This document shows, piece by piece, positions 17,166-25,822 of a DNA stretch of 64,000 bases. Position 1 is the stretch's first letter. Every line of letters begins with the position of its first letter. Origin of the DNA: Vibrio sp. RE86 (lineage in GTDB: Bacteria; Pseudomonadota; Gammaproteobacteria; Enterobacterales; Vibrionaceae); assembly GCF_013114545.1 (NCBI RefSeq), contig NZ_VTXI01000021.1, positions 19,043 through 83,042 of the forward strand, written 5' to 3'. A program made the translations under genes and the position numbers. The notes under the pieces were generated by a model. The model was given only the letters and a program-made list of their open reading frames with translations, did not search any database and was not told the origin of the DNA.

Positions 17166-17178
17166 TTAGGAAGTCTTG

Positions 17179-17634
17179 ATGGAAAAAACGACTCGTACAC
17201 TACCGGAAAACAAACACATCGCACTTGTTGCTCATGACAATTGTAAGCCTGAGCTGCTGCGTTGGGTTACTGAGAACAAAGAGAAGCTGCAAGGACATTT
17301 CTTGTATGCGACAGGCACCACTGGCTCAATGCTGAGTAAAGAAACGGGCCTAGCAATCAAAAGTATGATCAGCGGCCCAATGGGTGGTGACCAACAGCTA
17401 GGTGCCCTTATCTCAGAAGGTAAGATTGATGTACTGATCTTTTTCTGGGATCCACTCAACGCCGTACCTCATGACCCTGATGTAAAAGCACTATTGCGTA
17501 TTGCGAGCGTTTGGAATATTCCAGTTGCAACAAACCGCGCAACCGCTAAGTTCATCATTGAGTCTGAGCTGATTACCGAAAAAGTAGATATTGAGATCCC
17601 TGATTACGAAGCTTACCTAGCGAATCGTACTTAA
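17179..17634 (+). CDS. mgsA: Methylglyoxal synthase
   Basis: 151 residues from ATG 17179 (a TTG directly before it is also possible); AGGA lies at good distance. MgsA converts dihydroxyacetone phosphate to methylglyoxal and phosphate, a bypass of lower glycolysis under sugar-phosphate stress. Family motifs are present: HIALVAHDNCKPELL, YATGTTGSML, MISGPMGGDQQLGALI with the catalytic Asp in GGDQQ, FFWDPLNAVPHDPDVKALLR and PVATNRATA. Length matches the E. coli enzyme. It is only 13 bases after torT and followed by a strong terminator, so it may share the torT transcript. Confidence 0.96.
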   Translation: MEKTTRTLPENKHIALVAHDNCKPELLRWVTENKEKLQGHFLYATGTTGSMLSKETGLAIKSMISGPMGGDQQLGALISEGKIDVLIFFWDPLNAVPHDPDVKALLRIASVWNIPVATNRATAKFIIESELITEKVDIEIPDYEAYLANRT

Positions 17635-17657
17635 CACCATCTCAAGATGAATAAAAA

Positions 17658-17681
17658 AAAGCCTGCATCGACGCAGGCTTT
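17658..17681. terminator. Bidirectional terminator between mgsA and RND pump
   Basis: AAAGCCTGC-ATCGAC-GCAGGCTTT, a 9-bp stem; on the minus strand it is followed by eight T, so it also ends the RND operon. Confidence 0.85.
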
Positions 17682-17687
17682 GTTATT

Positions 17688-20600
17688 TTAAGCAGTTTGT
17701 AAGGACGCTTTCGCTTGTCTATCTCTGAAAAATAGACTGTAAAGCACTGGCACTACACCAAGGGTCAGCACCGTTCCCACTGCCATACCAAAGATCATCA
17801 CAATCGCCATCGAGTACCAGAACTCCCCGCCAGAGATAGCAAGCGGTACAAGCCCAAGAATCGTTGTCAGCGTCGTCATTATGATAGGTCTAAAACGCGT
17901 AACACAGGCTTCAACAATAGACGACTTCACAGAAAGACCTGTCTCTCTTTGCTGTTCGATACAATCGATTAAGACAATACCATTGTTAATAATGATCCCC
18001 GCTAGACTGAAGATGCCTAACATTGCTGGGAACGTAAAATACGCATCCATGATAAGCAAGCCTGATGATGCACCAATCAATGACAGCGGAATCGTCATTA
18101 AGATAATTGCTGGGCGGCGAATTGAGTTAAATTGCAAAAGCAACAGCAAGATCATCACAGCAAAGCACTGAGGTAAGTAACCAAATAACGCGCCGTTTGC
18201 CTTGCTCGCCCCTTTTAGCTCACCACCAAGGTAAATATCGTAACCTGGAGGAAGGTCAAGCTTATCCAACGCTGGCTGAACCAGTTTATTTAATTCGCTA
18301 GCCTGAAGCGAATCGTGTTTAACGCTGATCGTTACTGTACGCTCTAAGTTAAAACGACGGATGACTGACGGCTCGCTATGTGCCTCAATGGTTGCGAATT
18401 GAATCAAAGGTAATGCCGCCCCCGTACCACTTGATACGATTTGAGCAGAGAATAACTCTTCGATTCGTTTATCTTCATCACTGCCACTTACAACGACTGG
18501 AATGACATCTTCGTCACTGCGATAGCTTGTGATTGTCTTTCCACGTAAATAGCCTTCTAGGCTCTGAGCGATGTCTCGGCTTGAAACCCCTGCTCTAAGC
18601 GCTAATGCTTGGTCAATATTTACCACAAGCTTAGGCACGTTGTTTTCCCAATCGTTGCGTACACCGACTGCACCCGGAATTTGTCGAAGAACTTGCTCGA
18701 TTTCTAATGCGATGTTTTGCAAGGTCTCGATGTCTTCCCCAACGACTTGATATTCCACTAACCCTAACTCTGTGCCACCAAGCCACATACGTTTCGCTTG
18801 ACCACTTGCTTCAGGAAGATCGGTGTTAAAGAAACGGTTGGTCTTTTCAACCATGGTCAGTGCGGCATTGGAGTCTGTGGTGTTTACAACTAAAAATGCA
18901 CGATTTGGTTGGCGATCTATTGGAGACAGAGCCAAGAAAAAACGAGGACCACCATCACCAACATACGCAACGGTACTGGTCACTTCTGGATTTTCTTCTT
19001 GGTTAAGTAACCAATTATTAAGACGTTCAGTCACTCTTTCCGTTTCGGAAACTTTTGTCCCAGCAGGCAGATCGACAAAAACCAAATATTGGTTGCGCTC
19101 CGAACCTGGCATGAATTGAACCGTTACAAAACGGAAACCATAAATAGCTAGGGCAAAAATAACCAATACAGTTGTAATAAAGCTAAAGCGGAAATTCAAT
19201 ACTGTGGTAATCGCCTTACGATAACCAGTATGAAACTTTGTCTCTTTCGCTGGTTGATTTCCTTCTTTGCTATCGCGCATGAACCATACGCACATAACAG
19301 GGGTAGCGAAAAGACACAGAAACCAAGAGCTAAGAAGCGCAATGGTAATTACCTGAGAGAGTGAACGCAGATATTCACCCGTCACATCTTGTGCGAGCAG
19401 CAATGGCATAAAGGCCAAAATTGTCGTTAACGATGAGGTAAGCAGCGGCAGCGCCATGGTACGAGAAGCTTCAATGGCAGCCTCTTTTCGTTCTACGCCC
19501 TCTGCAATCTTAGTTTTTATGTACTCCGCAATAACGATACCGTTATCCACCAGCAGCCCGAGTGCAATGATGATCGCCGCAATCGACATTCTTTGCAGTT
19601 CGACACCCCACAATGTCATTCCTATAACAGTCATTAAGATGGTTAAAGGAACGATACTGCCGACAATCAGCCCCATTCTGACGCCAAGAAATATCATTAC
19701 GACGGCTAAGACGACACCGATTGTCTGCAATAAGTTATTGGTTGCAGACTTCACTGCAACATCAACTTTTTCTGGTTGGAATGTCGCTAACTCTAACTGC
19801 ATACCTACTGGTAGTTTTGTTTTCTCTTCAGTAAGAAAACGCTCAATCTCTTGCCCGAACTGGTCACTCTGCGCGCCATCAATCATCGCCGCAGCAATAA
19901 TGATCGCGCGTTGATTGTTGAAATAGACAGGTGTGTTAAATGGCTCCTCATAACCGCGGTAGACTGTCGCTAAATCACGTAAGAAAACCGTGTTATCAAG
20001 CTCACGAATGTACAAATCAAGGTTAAGGATATCTTCGACAGACTGAAAGTTGCCGGTGGGTTCAATCTCTACTTCCAATGAGTCCGCTTCAATCACACCA
20101 CCAGGCATCACAACGTTTCGAGCCTGTAGTGTTTGGATCACTTGCTTAAACTGAAACTTGTCGTTTTCAAGCGCATCAGGGTTAGCCTTAATCCAGATAC
20201 GTTCTTCATTAACGCCATACAATTCAACCTGTGATACGGTTCGTTGACTGTTCAAACGGTCTTGGATGTTTTCAGCGACCGTGTTCAACTCGCCTTGCGT
20301 AAAGTCATCACCATAAAGTGCAATCGTTGCCGAATAGACCTGACCAAACTCATCATTTACAAATGGGCCTTGGGTCCCATCAGGAAGTTGGGGCTTTATC
20401 GCATCCATTCGGTTACGAAGATTGTCCCAAATAGGTTGGAGATCAAAAAACTGGTCATCAACCGTTACGTTAATTTGAGCAACCCCCGTACGAGAAAATG
20501 ACTTAATATCCGTCACTTCAGGGATCTGCTTGATCTCTCGCTCTAGTGGTTTGGTAATGAAGTTTTCGATTCGCTCTGGCGACATTCCCGGGAACTGAGC

Positions 20601-20747
20601 AACCACCACTGCATTTCGAATGACAATCTCAGGATCTTCTTTGCTAGGCGCACTCATAAAGGTTTTGTAACCAATGAGCACCAGCATGATGAGAAATACT
20701 TGAGTAAAGCGATTAAAGTTAAGCGCTAAGCGGGTCAACTTTTCCAT
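17688..20747 (-). CDS. RND-family efflux permease
   Basis: About 1019 residues from ATG 20747, preceded by AAGGAGAG; a longer in-frame start at 20774 would overlap the upstream gene. It has the full RND plan: TM1 near the start, two large periplasmic loops, TM clusters ~330-540 and ~850-1010, and the internal repeat. With its adaptor it would drive proton-coupled export of hydrophobic compounds through TolC. TM4 reads LLVDNGIVIAEY and TM10 IIINNGIVLID, where AcrB has a double Asp and a Lys; see findings. No outer-membrane channel gene is present in the operon. Confidence 0.92.
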   Translation of the reverse strand: MEKLTRLALNFNRFTQVFLIMLVLIGYKTFMSAPSKEDPEIVIRNAVVVAQFPGMSPERIENFITKPLEREIKQIPEVTDIKSFSRTGVAQINVTVDDQFFDLQPIWDNLRNRMDAIKPQLPDGTQGPFVNDEFGQVYSATIALYGDDFTQGELNTVAENIQDRLNSQRTVSQVELYGVNEERIWIKANPDALENDKFQFKQVIQTLQARNVVMPGGVIEADSLEVEIEPTGNFQSVEDILNLDLYIRELDNTVFLRDLATVYRGYEEPFNTPVYFNNQRAIIIAAAMIDGAQSDQFGQEIERFLTEEKTKLPVGMQLELATFQPEKVDVAVKSATNNLLQTIGVVLAVVMIFLGVRMGLIVGSIVPLTILMTVIGMTLWGVELQRMSIAAIIIALGLLVDNGIVIAEYIKTKIAEGVERKEAAIEASRTMALPLLTSSLTTILAFMPLLLAQDVTGEYLRSLSQVITIALLSSWFLCLFATPVMCVWFMRDSKEGNQPAKETKFHTGYRKAITTVLNFRFSFITTVLVIFALAIYGFRFVTVQFMPGSERNQYLVFVDLPAGTKVSETERVTERLNNWLLNQEENPEVTSTVAYVGDGGPRFFLALSPIDRQPNRAFLVVNTTDSNAALTMVEKTNRFFNTDLPEASGQAKRMWLGGTELGLVEYQVVGEDIETLQNIALEIEQVLRQIPGAVGVRNDWENNVPKLVVNIDQALALRAGVSSRDIAQSLEGYLRGKTITSYRSDEDVIPVVVSGSDEDKRIEELFSAQIVSSGTGAALPLIQFATIEAHSEPSVIRRFNLERTVTISVKHDSLQASELNKLVQPALDKLDLPPGYDIYLGGELKGASKANGALFGYLPQCFAVMILLLLLQFNSIRRPAIILMTIPLSLIGASSGLLIMDAYFTFPAMLGIFSLAGIIINNGIVLIDCIEQQRETGLSVKSSIVEACVTRFRPIIMTTLTTILGLVPLAISGGEFWYSMAIVMIFGMAVGTVLTLGVVPVLYSLFFRDRQAKASLQTA

Positions 20748-20758
20748 GGTGTCTCTCC

Positions 20759-21856
20759 TTAAATACCATTCCAAAGAGACACTTGTTGCCCTTCAAACAA
20801 ATAAGGCACACCAGCAACGACAACCTTTTCACCAGCAGAAAGATTATTCAGTACAACCACATCGCTATTGATATTGCGTCGGACTTGAACATAACGTTTT
20901 TCAAGAGTTAACTGCTCGTTGACGACAAAGATAGCCGCATTGTTCTGCTCGCCACGCTCTTCATAATCATTAAAGTCAAACGCCGTTAGCGGCAAAAACA
21001 CAATCTTTTCATTTTGCTGACCAATGTTGAACTCCACGTGCGCCGTCATACCATTTCTCAGTAAATCATGAGCTTGACTCAACATAAGAGTCACGCTGTA
21101 GGCATTGCCCTTTTCGACCACAGCGCCAATTTCACTGACTGAACTTTCAAGTACTAATCCATTTAGAGCAGGAATAATCACGTTAATCTGTTCGCCAAAA
21201 TCCACTTCACCGATTAGAGATTCTGGAACCAAAAAGTCCACTTGGTAAGCGTTCGAGTTGATCAGTTCAATGACCGTTGTACCGGAGCTAATCTTAGTAA
21301 ACTCATCAAGAAATACCGCACTTACCTGACCTGAGAATGGCGCGTATAAAGCAGTTCGTGCAAGGCTAAGCTCTGCGTTGTTAACGTCTGTGACCGCAAC
21401 ATTCACTTGCTGCGCTTTTGCATCAAGATCCGCTTTAATTGAAAAGAGTTCAGAGTCCGATACGAATCCTTTTTCCTTAAGCTTATTTGCTCGCTCATAT
21501 TGGTCTTTGGCTTGGACGTGTGCAGCCGTAGCTGACCCTAAAGACGCTCTTGCCTTAGCTAAAGCAAGTTTAAACTCTTCTTTGTCTAGCTCAGCAATGA
21601 GCTCTCCCTTTTCTACTCGTTGGCCCTTTTTGATATGGAGGACTTCGATTGTACCACTCACTTTGAAACTTAGAGGGGATGTAGTTGCACTCTTCACCTC
21701 ACCGCCAAACTGCCTAGTTTGCTGATGATCAGCGAATTCCGTTTCGATATATTTTACACTTTTGACTTGAAGTTCAGCGACATTCGATGCGTTTTCCGAA
21801 CGTTCACCACATGCACTTAGTGCAACGAGAAATGGCAGTAGTAGTAGGCGTTTCAA
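20759..21856 (-). CDS. RND efflux periplasmic adaptor lipoprotein
   Basis: About 365 residues. The lipobox LSAC (in LLLLPFLVALSACGERSE) sits properly only if translation begins at TTG 21856; the upstream TTG at 21949 would put a long charged leader first, and the -10 box and palindrome lie inside that leader. Domains: lipoyl halves (SFKVSGTIEVLHIKKGQRVE and TALYAPFSGQVSAVFLDEF), a coiled-coil hairpin between them, then beta-barrel and membrane-proximal parts. It bridges the RND permease to an outer-membrane channel. Stop to next ATG is only 11 bases, so the pair forms an operon. Confidence 0.88.
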   Translation of the reverse strand: MKRLLLLPFLVALSACGERSENASNVAELQVKSVKYIETEFADHQQTRQFGGEVKSATTSPLSFKVSGTIEVLHIKKGQRVEKGELIAELDKEEFKLALAKARASLGSATAAHVQAKDQYERANKLKEKGFVSDSELFSIKADLDAKAQQVNVAVTDVNNAELSLARTALYAPFSGQVSAVFLDEFTKISSGTTVIELINSNAYQVDFLVPESLIGEVDFGEQINVIIPALNGLVLESSVSEIGAVVEKGNAYSVTLMLSQAHDLLRNGMTAHVEFNIGQQNEKIVFLPLTAFDFNDYEERGEQNNAAIFVVNEQLTLEKRYVQVRRNINSDVVVLNNLSAGEKVVVAGVPYLFEGQQVSLWNGI

Positions 21857-21870
21857 AGTATCAATCTCTA

Positions 21871-21892
21871 AATGGTATTTTGTACCATTATA
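21871..21892 (-). promoter_or_regulatory. Promoter -10 with palindromic operator for RND operon
   Basis: AATGGTA-N5-TACCATT (21871-21889) is a perfect 7-bp inverted repeat. On the minus strand TATAAT (21892-21887) overlaps its first half. Transcription would start near 21880, just before the TTG start at 21856. Size and spacing fit a TetR-type repressor, but no regulator gene adjoins it. Confidence 0.6.
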
Positions 21893-22097
21893 TACAAAAC
21901 GGCGTTTTTTTAAAGTTAGCAGATCTTGATTATATGAATTGCTTCCCAATAATATTCAAATTATAAGGCGATCGGACTTCTAAGAAGAGAATTAGACTAA
22001 AATGGAATTGTAACGTTTAGGGTATGGCGTTAATCTGTCCAAGAATAATAAAAAATATACCCATCTAAACTAATCGCTGTTGCTAGGAGATCACTCT

Positions 22098-22307
22098 ATG
22101 TGTAAAGAGAAAACATCAAATGATGTGCTATGTTGCCCACTGTGCGGCAGTGAAGAGTACTTACTCTCGTCTAGTGACAAGATGCTGTGTGCGGAGTGCG
22201 GTTCTTTCTTTGAAGACATCAAAACGGTCATTAACGAGCAGCCGATTCCTCGCCCTCTTTCTAATACTCAAAGTATCGGCTATGTCCCCGTTTCTTTAAT
22301 GCATTAA
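22098..22307 (+). CDS. Small zinc-ribbon protein
   Basis: 69 residues starting at ATG 22098 with AGGAGAT upstream; a TTG at 22080 is in frame but lies before that ribosome site. Two CxxC knuckles, CCPLCGSEEY and MLCAECGSFF, about 20 residues apart form a zinc ribbon. The remainder is short and polar with no membrane segment. Function unknown; small ribbon proteins of this kind may bind nucleic acid or act as adaptors. It ends six bases before the convergent HAD gene, with no hairpin seen between them. Confidence 0.65.
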   Translation: MCKEKTSNDVLCCPLCGSEEYLLSSSDKMLCAECGSFFEDIKTVINEQPIPRPLSNTQSIGYVPVSLMH

Positions 22308-22313
22308 TTCCCT

Positions 22314-22961
22314 TTAGATTAACGACTCCAACTCTTTCAAACTGTGGATCTTCGTCAGCTCTAACTCATGAGATTTGTTGTTCAGCCTTGTAAGGTGCAC
22401 AGTATGAACGCCAGCTCGAATGCCCGCTTCAAGACCTTTTGGCGTATCATCGACATAGACACACTCTTGCAGCCTAAAGCCCATATTCATTGCACTGTAT
22501 AAAATAAGGTCAGGTTCAGGTTTCCAACTGTTGGTATCAAACGCAGAGAATATTTTCCCTTTAAAGAAAGGTAGAAGCCCAGTTAACTCAAGAGATCGTG
22601 TTATTTTGTCTACCGGGCCATTAGAAGCGACACAGTACTCCACACCACGCTGATTGAGGTTATCGAGCATTTCAAACACGCCATCCATTGGCTTCAACTG
22701 TTCTTCAAACAGATCATCGAGAATGTCGCGATAAATGGGTTCTAATCGATCTATTGAAACCGTTACCCCTAAACGCTGTTTCGTCGCCGCTAAGATGTCA
22801 GCAAGCTTGCCACCTTCAAAGTGGTTAATCGCTTCTTCCATTGTTAACGTTGCATTGAAGCGATGGAAGGTTTCGCATAGTGCCTGACAACAAAGTCGCT
22901 CACTATCGACAAGCGTGCCATCACAATCAAAGATTACGCATTGTGCTTGTGTATTTGCCAT
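22314..22961 (-). CDS. HAD-superfamily phosphatase (YieH/beta-PGM type)
   Basis: 215 residues from ATG 22961 (AAGGTGA upstream; an ATG at 22970 is also in frame). Motif I FDCDGTLVDSE with the nucleophile Asp, a helical cap (~18-80), motif II VASNGP, motif III Lys in WKPEPD and motif IV YVDDTPKGLEAG. Overall sequence pattern follows E. coli YieH, a 6-phosphogluconate phosphatase. It should dephosphorylate a small sugar phosphate in the cytoplasm; the exact substrate is inferred only from that resemblance. Confidence 0.85.
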   Translation of the reverse strand: MANTQAQCVIFDCDGTLVDSERLCCQALCETFHRFNATLTMEEAINHFEGGKLADILAATKQRLGVTVSIDRLEPIYRDILDDLFEEQLKPMDGVFEMLDNLNQRGVEYCVASNGPVDKITRSLELTGLLPFFKGKIFSAFDTNSWKPEPDLILYSAMNMGFRLQECVYVDDTPKGLEAGIRAGVHTVHLTRLNNKSHELELTKIHSLKELESLI

Positions 22962-23153
22962 GAAAATCACCTTCTTATTTCGCTTCGAGAAATATTAGAA
23001 AATTTGGTGATAATTAAAATGACCCAGTTAACAGTTTATTTGATTGGATGAGATTAGATGCAGAAGTTTAGAGTACGTCACCTTTTTTGGTGTCCATACT
23101 CACATAAAGATCAGACGAAAGTCGCAAGTGTTGAAGGGAAGCTAGCGGTGAGC

Positions 23154-23654
23154 TTAAAACTCTAAATACAACGCTTCAGCCTGTGTCGTATGGTCGTATT
23201 TAGTCAAAACCGCTGAAACAAATGCAGCAGTTTCACTCTCGTCTCCGCTTTTTACCACAACATCGGAAACCAACACAGAACCTTCATGCTGAGAAATAAT
23301 AGCAGCCGCTACCGGTTCACCGGACTTAAAGCCTAAATACAGAGCACAAGGTTCTGAATAGATAATTTGAGTAAGAAACTCGACGATCATGTCTTGATCT
23401 GAGCTGTCGTGCCATTGCGTTGATTGAAGCAAGGAGAACATGACGGTTAAGCGATGAAAATCAACTAAAAAAATATCGTCTTGTGCAAAAGAGGCTTGCT
23501 CGCCTGTATTGTGCTCAATACGCTTGTATTGACGGCTCTCAACCGCCTTTTTGTATACCTCTAACCCTATAAGACTTTCCTTGGTCGGAAACTGTACGTC
23601 AACTTGTTGATAAAGCCAGTTATTCTTAATTTCGGCAATCTGAGGTAACGACAT
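23154..23654 (-). CDS. Hypothetical protein, possibly GNAT-like
   Basis: 166 residues, soluble, acidic, no signal peptide. The segment GFKSGEPVAAAIISQHEGSV followed by LVSDVVV resembles the beta4-beta5 region of GNAT acetyltransferases ('G.PVA......G.....D..V'), but the acetyl-CoA loop is not clear. Its stretch FPTKESLIGLEVYKKAVESR is helical. No ribosome site stands out before the ATG. Flanked by the HAD phosphatase on the same strand and divergent from creA. Function cannot be named. Confidence 0.6.
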   Translation of the reverse strand: MSLPQIAEIKNNWLYQQVDVQFPTKESLIGLEVYKKAVESRQYKRIEHNTGEQASFAQDDIFLVDFHRLTVMFSLLQSTQWHDSSDQDMIVEFLTQIIYSEPCALYLGFKSGEPVAAAIISQHEGSVLVSDVVVKSGDESETAAFVSAVLTKYDHTTQAEALYLEF

Positions 23655-23807
23655 AATAAGGTTAAACCTGTTTGTATACTCTAAGTTGATGAAAGCTTAC
23701 TCGATAACACATTGAGGCCACAAGTATTTTGAACAGATATCCAGAATATATGAACAAAAACTGATATGCTGTCTCTATCACATTTATAGACCTATTCAGG
23801 ATAAAGC

Positions 23808-24281
23808 ATGAAAAAGATATTAATGGCTACACTCATCGCAGCTTCAGTCGCGGGCTGTTCTGACAATGAGGTGGGTAATGTTGACCTTGGCATCTTTAGT
23901 CTAAAGGATCTATCGGTAAAGAACTTAGATGACGAAAAAATTCCTGGCGTAACCTGTCACATAGCCTCTGTAGAAGCCGACTTTTCGCTTGCCGACCCAA
24001 GTGACTCTTCTATTTCTTGTCGCCAAACCGGCGAGATTACTCCTGAGATGATTGCGAAGATCGACAAGAGTCAATCTGGCGAGGTTGTCTTCAAGCAGTC
24101 TAAAAGTATCTTCTTTAAAACAATGAAGGTTCGACGCATCTATGATGCAGAAAACCAAACCCTACTCTACTTGTCATACACAACCAAAGAAACAGATAGC
24201 AGCTTTAAACATAGCCTATCTACTGTTCCACTTTGGGGTACAGCGGCTTACGTTGACCAACCAGTGACAGTAAGCAACTAA
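23808..24281 (+). CDS. creA: CreA family periplasmic protein
   Basis: 157 residues. N-terminal MKKILMATLIAASVAGC gives a signal peptide with a lipobox-like VAGC. The body shows CreA hallmarks: GIFSLKDLSVKNLDDEKIPG, VTCHI, ADPSDSSISCRQTGEI, and FFKTMKVRRIYDAENQTLLY. CreA is a conserved exported protein of unknown biochemical role, named after the cre locus of E. coli; no creBCD lies here. GGATAAAGC stands before the ATG and a strong terminator follows. Confidence 0.9.
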   Translation: MKKILMATLIAASVAGCSDNEVGNVDLGIFSLKDLSVKNLDDEKIPGVTCHIASVEADFSLADPSDSSISCRQTGEITPEMIAKIDKSQSGEVVFKQSKSIFFKTMKVRRIYDAENQTLLYLSYTTKETDSSFKHSLSTVPLWGTAAYVDQPVTVSN

Positions 24282-24337
24282 ACGGTTTAAACGATGTAGC
24301 ATCAGACGACATTCGTTATGCCGCTGAAAAATCGATT

Positions 24338-24373
24338 AAAAAAGTGCCAAAGCAGTGTCTTTGGCACTTTTTT
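24338..24373 (+). terminator. Strong terminator after creA
   Basis: AAAAAAGTGCCAAAG-CAGTGT-CTTTGGCACTTTTTT, a 15-bp perfect stem with A and T runs. Confidence 0.92.
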
Positions 24374-24445
24374 ATGTAATAAAAATGAAAGGAATCTTAC
24401 ATTAATGTGATATCATGCGGGAAAATTTTCAACGCCACTTTTAAA

Positions 24446-25750
24446 ATGAAGTTTCCCGGACAGCGCAAATCTAAGCACTACTTTCCTACACACGCTCGTG
24501 ACCCATTAATCAACCAAATGAAGCAAACACCAAAGCTTTATCGCCCGATTGTTGTTGGTATTGGTCAAACGATTGTTGACATCGAAGCTCGTGTAGACGA
24601 TGAGTTCCTAGCAAAATACGACTTGAGTAAAGGACACTCTCTAGTCTTAGAAGAGAGCAAAGCGGATGCACTGTATGAAGAGCTAGTCGAACGTGGCTTG
24701 ATCACTCACCAATACCCTGGTGACACGATCGGTAACACACTGCATAACTACTCTGTTCTAGCTGATAGTAAGTCCGTTCTACTTGGCGTAATGTCGCGTA
24801 ACATTGAAGTAGGCTCATTTGCATACCGTTACCTATGTCGCACGTCTTCTCGTATGAACCTGAACCACTTACAAACGGTTGAAGGTTCAATTGGTCGCTG
24901 TTACACACTAATCTCCGAGAATGGAGAGCGTACGTTTGCTATCAACGAAGGTGAGATGAACAAGCTTCGTCCTGACAGCATTCCTGAAGAAGTGTTCGAG
25001 AAAGCCTCTGCACTGGTTGTTTCTTCTTACCTAATGCGCGGCAAACCTGAAGACCCGATGCCTCAAGCGGTCGCACGCGCAATCGAGCTTGCAAAAGAGA
25101 ACAACGTACCTGTTGTCCTGACTCTTGGTACTAAATGGGTAATCGAAGGCAACGCCAAATGGTGGCAAGATTACATCAAAGAAAACATCACTATCGTTGC
25201 AATGAACGAAGAAGAAGGTGAAGCCCTAACGGGAGAAAAAGATCCACTTCTTGCTGCCGATAAAGCGTTGGAATGGGTTGACCTTGTGCTGTGTACTGCA
25301 GGCCCTTCAGGTCTTTACATGGCTGGTTACACAGAAGACAGCGTTAAGCGTGAAACTGAACTTCCTCTATTGCCAGGTAATATCGCTGAGTTCAATAAGT
25401 ACGAGTTTAGCCGCGCAATGCGTCGTGATGAATGCGCAAACCCGTTAAAGGTGTACTCGCATATTGGCCCTTACCTTGGTGGTCCACTTGAAATTAAGAA
25501 CACCAACGGTGCCGGTGATGCTGCTCTTTCAGCGCTTCTGCACGACATGGCAGCCAATAGCCATCATTTGATGAATGTACCTAACTCATCGAAGCATGAT
25601 CAGCCATACCTAACGTACTCATCTCTTTCTCAGATTTGTAAGTACGCTAACCGTGTAAGCTATGAGGTGTTAACGCAGCACTCTCCTCGTTTGGGCCGAG
25701 CATTGCCAGAGCGTGAAGACAGCTTAGAAGAAGCATACTGGGATCGCTAA
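24446..25750 (+). CDS. gsk: Inosine-guanosine kinase
   Basis: 434 residues from ATG 24446, matching the start (MKFPGQRKSKHYFP) and length of E. coli Gsk. It phosphorylates inosine and guanosine with ATP in purine salvage. PfkB-type features: VVGIGQTIVDIEARVDD near the start, GDTIGNTLHNYSVLADSKS, TLGTKW, NEEEGEALTG, and the C-terminal anion hole and catalytic Asp in NTNGAGDAALSALLHD. A GTG at 24407 is in frame and has AAAGGA upstream, whereas 24446 lacks an evident ribosome site, so the start carries some doubt. A strong terminator follows. Confidence 0.95.
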   Translation: MKFPGQRKSKHYFPTHARDPLINQMKQTPKLYRPIVVGIGQTIVDIEARVDDEFLAKYDLSKGHSLVLEESKADALYEELVERGLITHQYPGDTIGNTLHNYSVLADSKSVLLGVMSRNIEVGSFAYRYLCRTSSRMNLNHLQTVEGSIGRCYTLISENGERTFAINEGEMNKLRPDSIPEEVFEKASALVVSSYLMRGKPEDPMPQAVARAIELAKENNVPVVLTLGTKWVIEGNAKWWQDYIKENITIVAMNEEEGEALTGEKDPLLAADKALEWVDLVLCTAGPSGLYMAGYTEDSVKRETELPLLPGNIAEFNKYEFSRAMRRDECANPLKVYSHIGPYLGGPLEIKNTNGAGDAALSALLHDMAANSHHLMNVPNSSKHDQPYLTYSSLSQICKYANRVSYEVLTQHSPRLGRALPEREDSLEEAYWDR

Positions 25751-25783
25751 GACGATAACGGTCACTTTCTAACGAATTAAAGC

Positions 25784-25816
25784 AAGAGCCCCACATTTAA
25801 TGTGGGGCTCTTTGTT
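25784..25816. terminator. Bidirectional terminator between gsk and Lon-like gene
   Basis: AGAGCCCCACAT-TTA-ATGTGGGGCTCT followed by TTTGTTTT; lies between the convergent stops of gsk and the Lon-like gene. Confidence 0.9.
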
Positions 25817-25822
25817 TTGATG

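Noticed and set aside
23058..23165. A 35-codon plus-strand frame (MQKFRVRHLFWCPYSHK...)
   Set aside because: Weak ribosome site, runs into the end of the opposite gene and has no recognisable features. It may still be real, but support is too thin.
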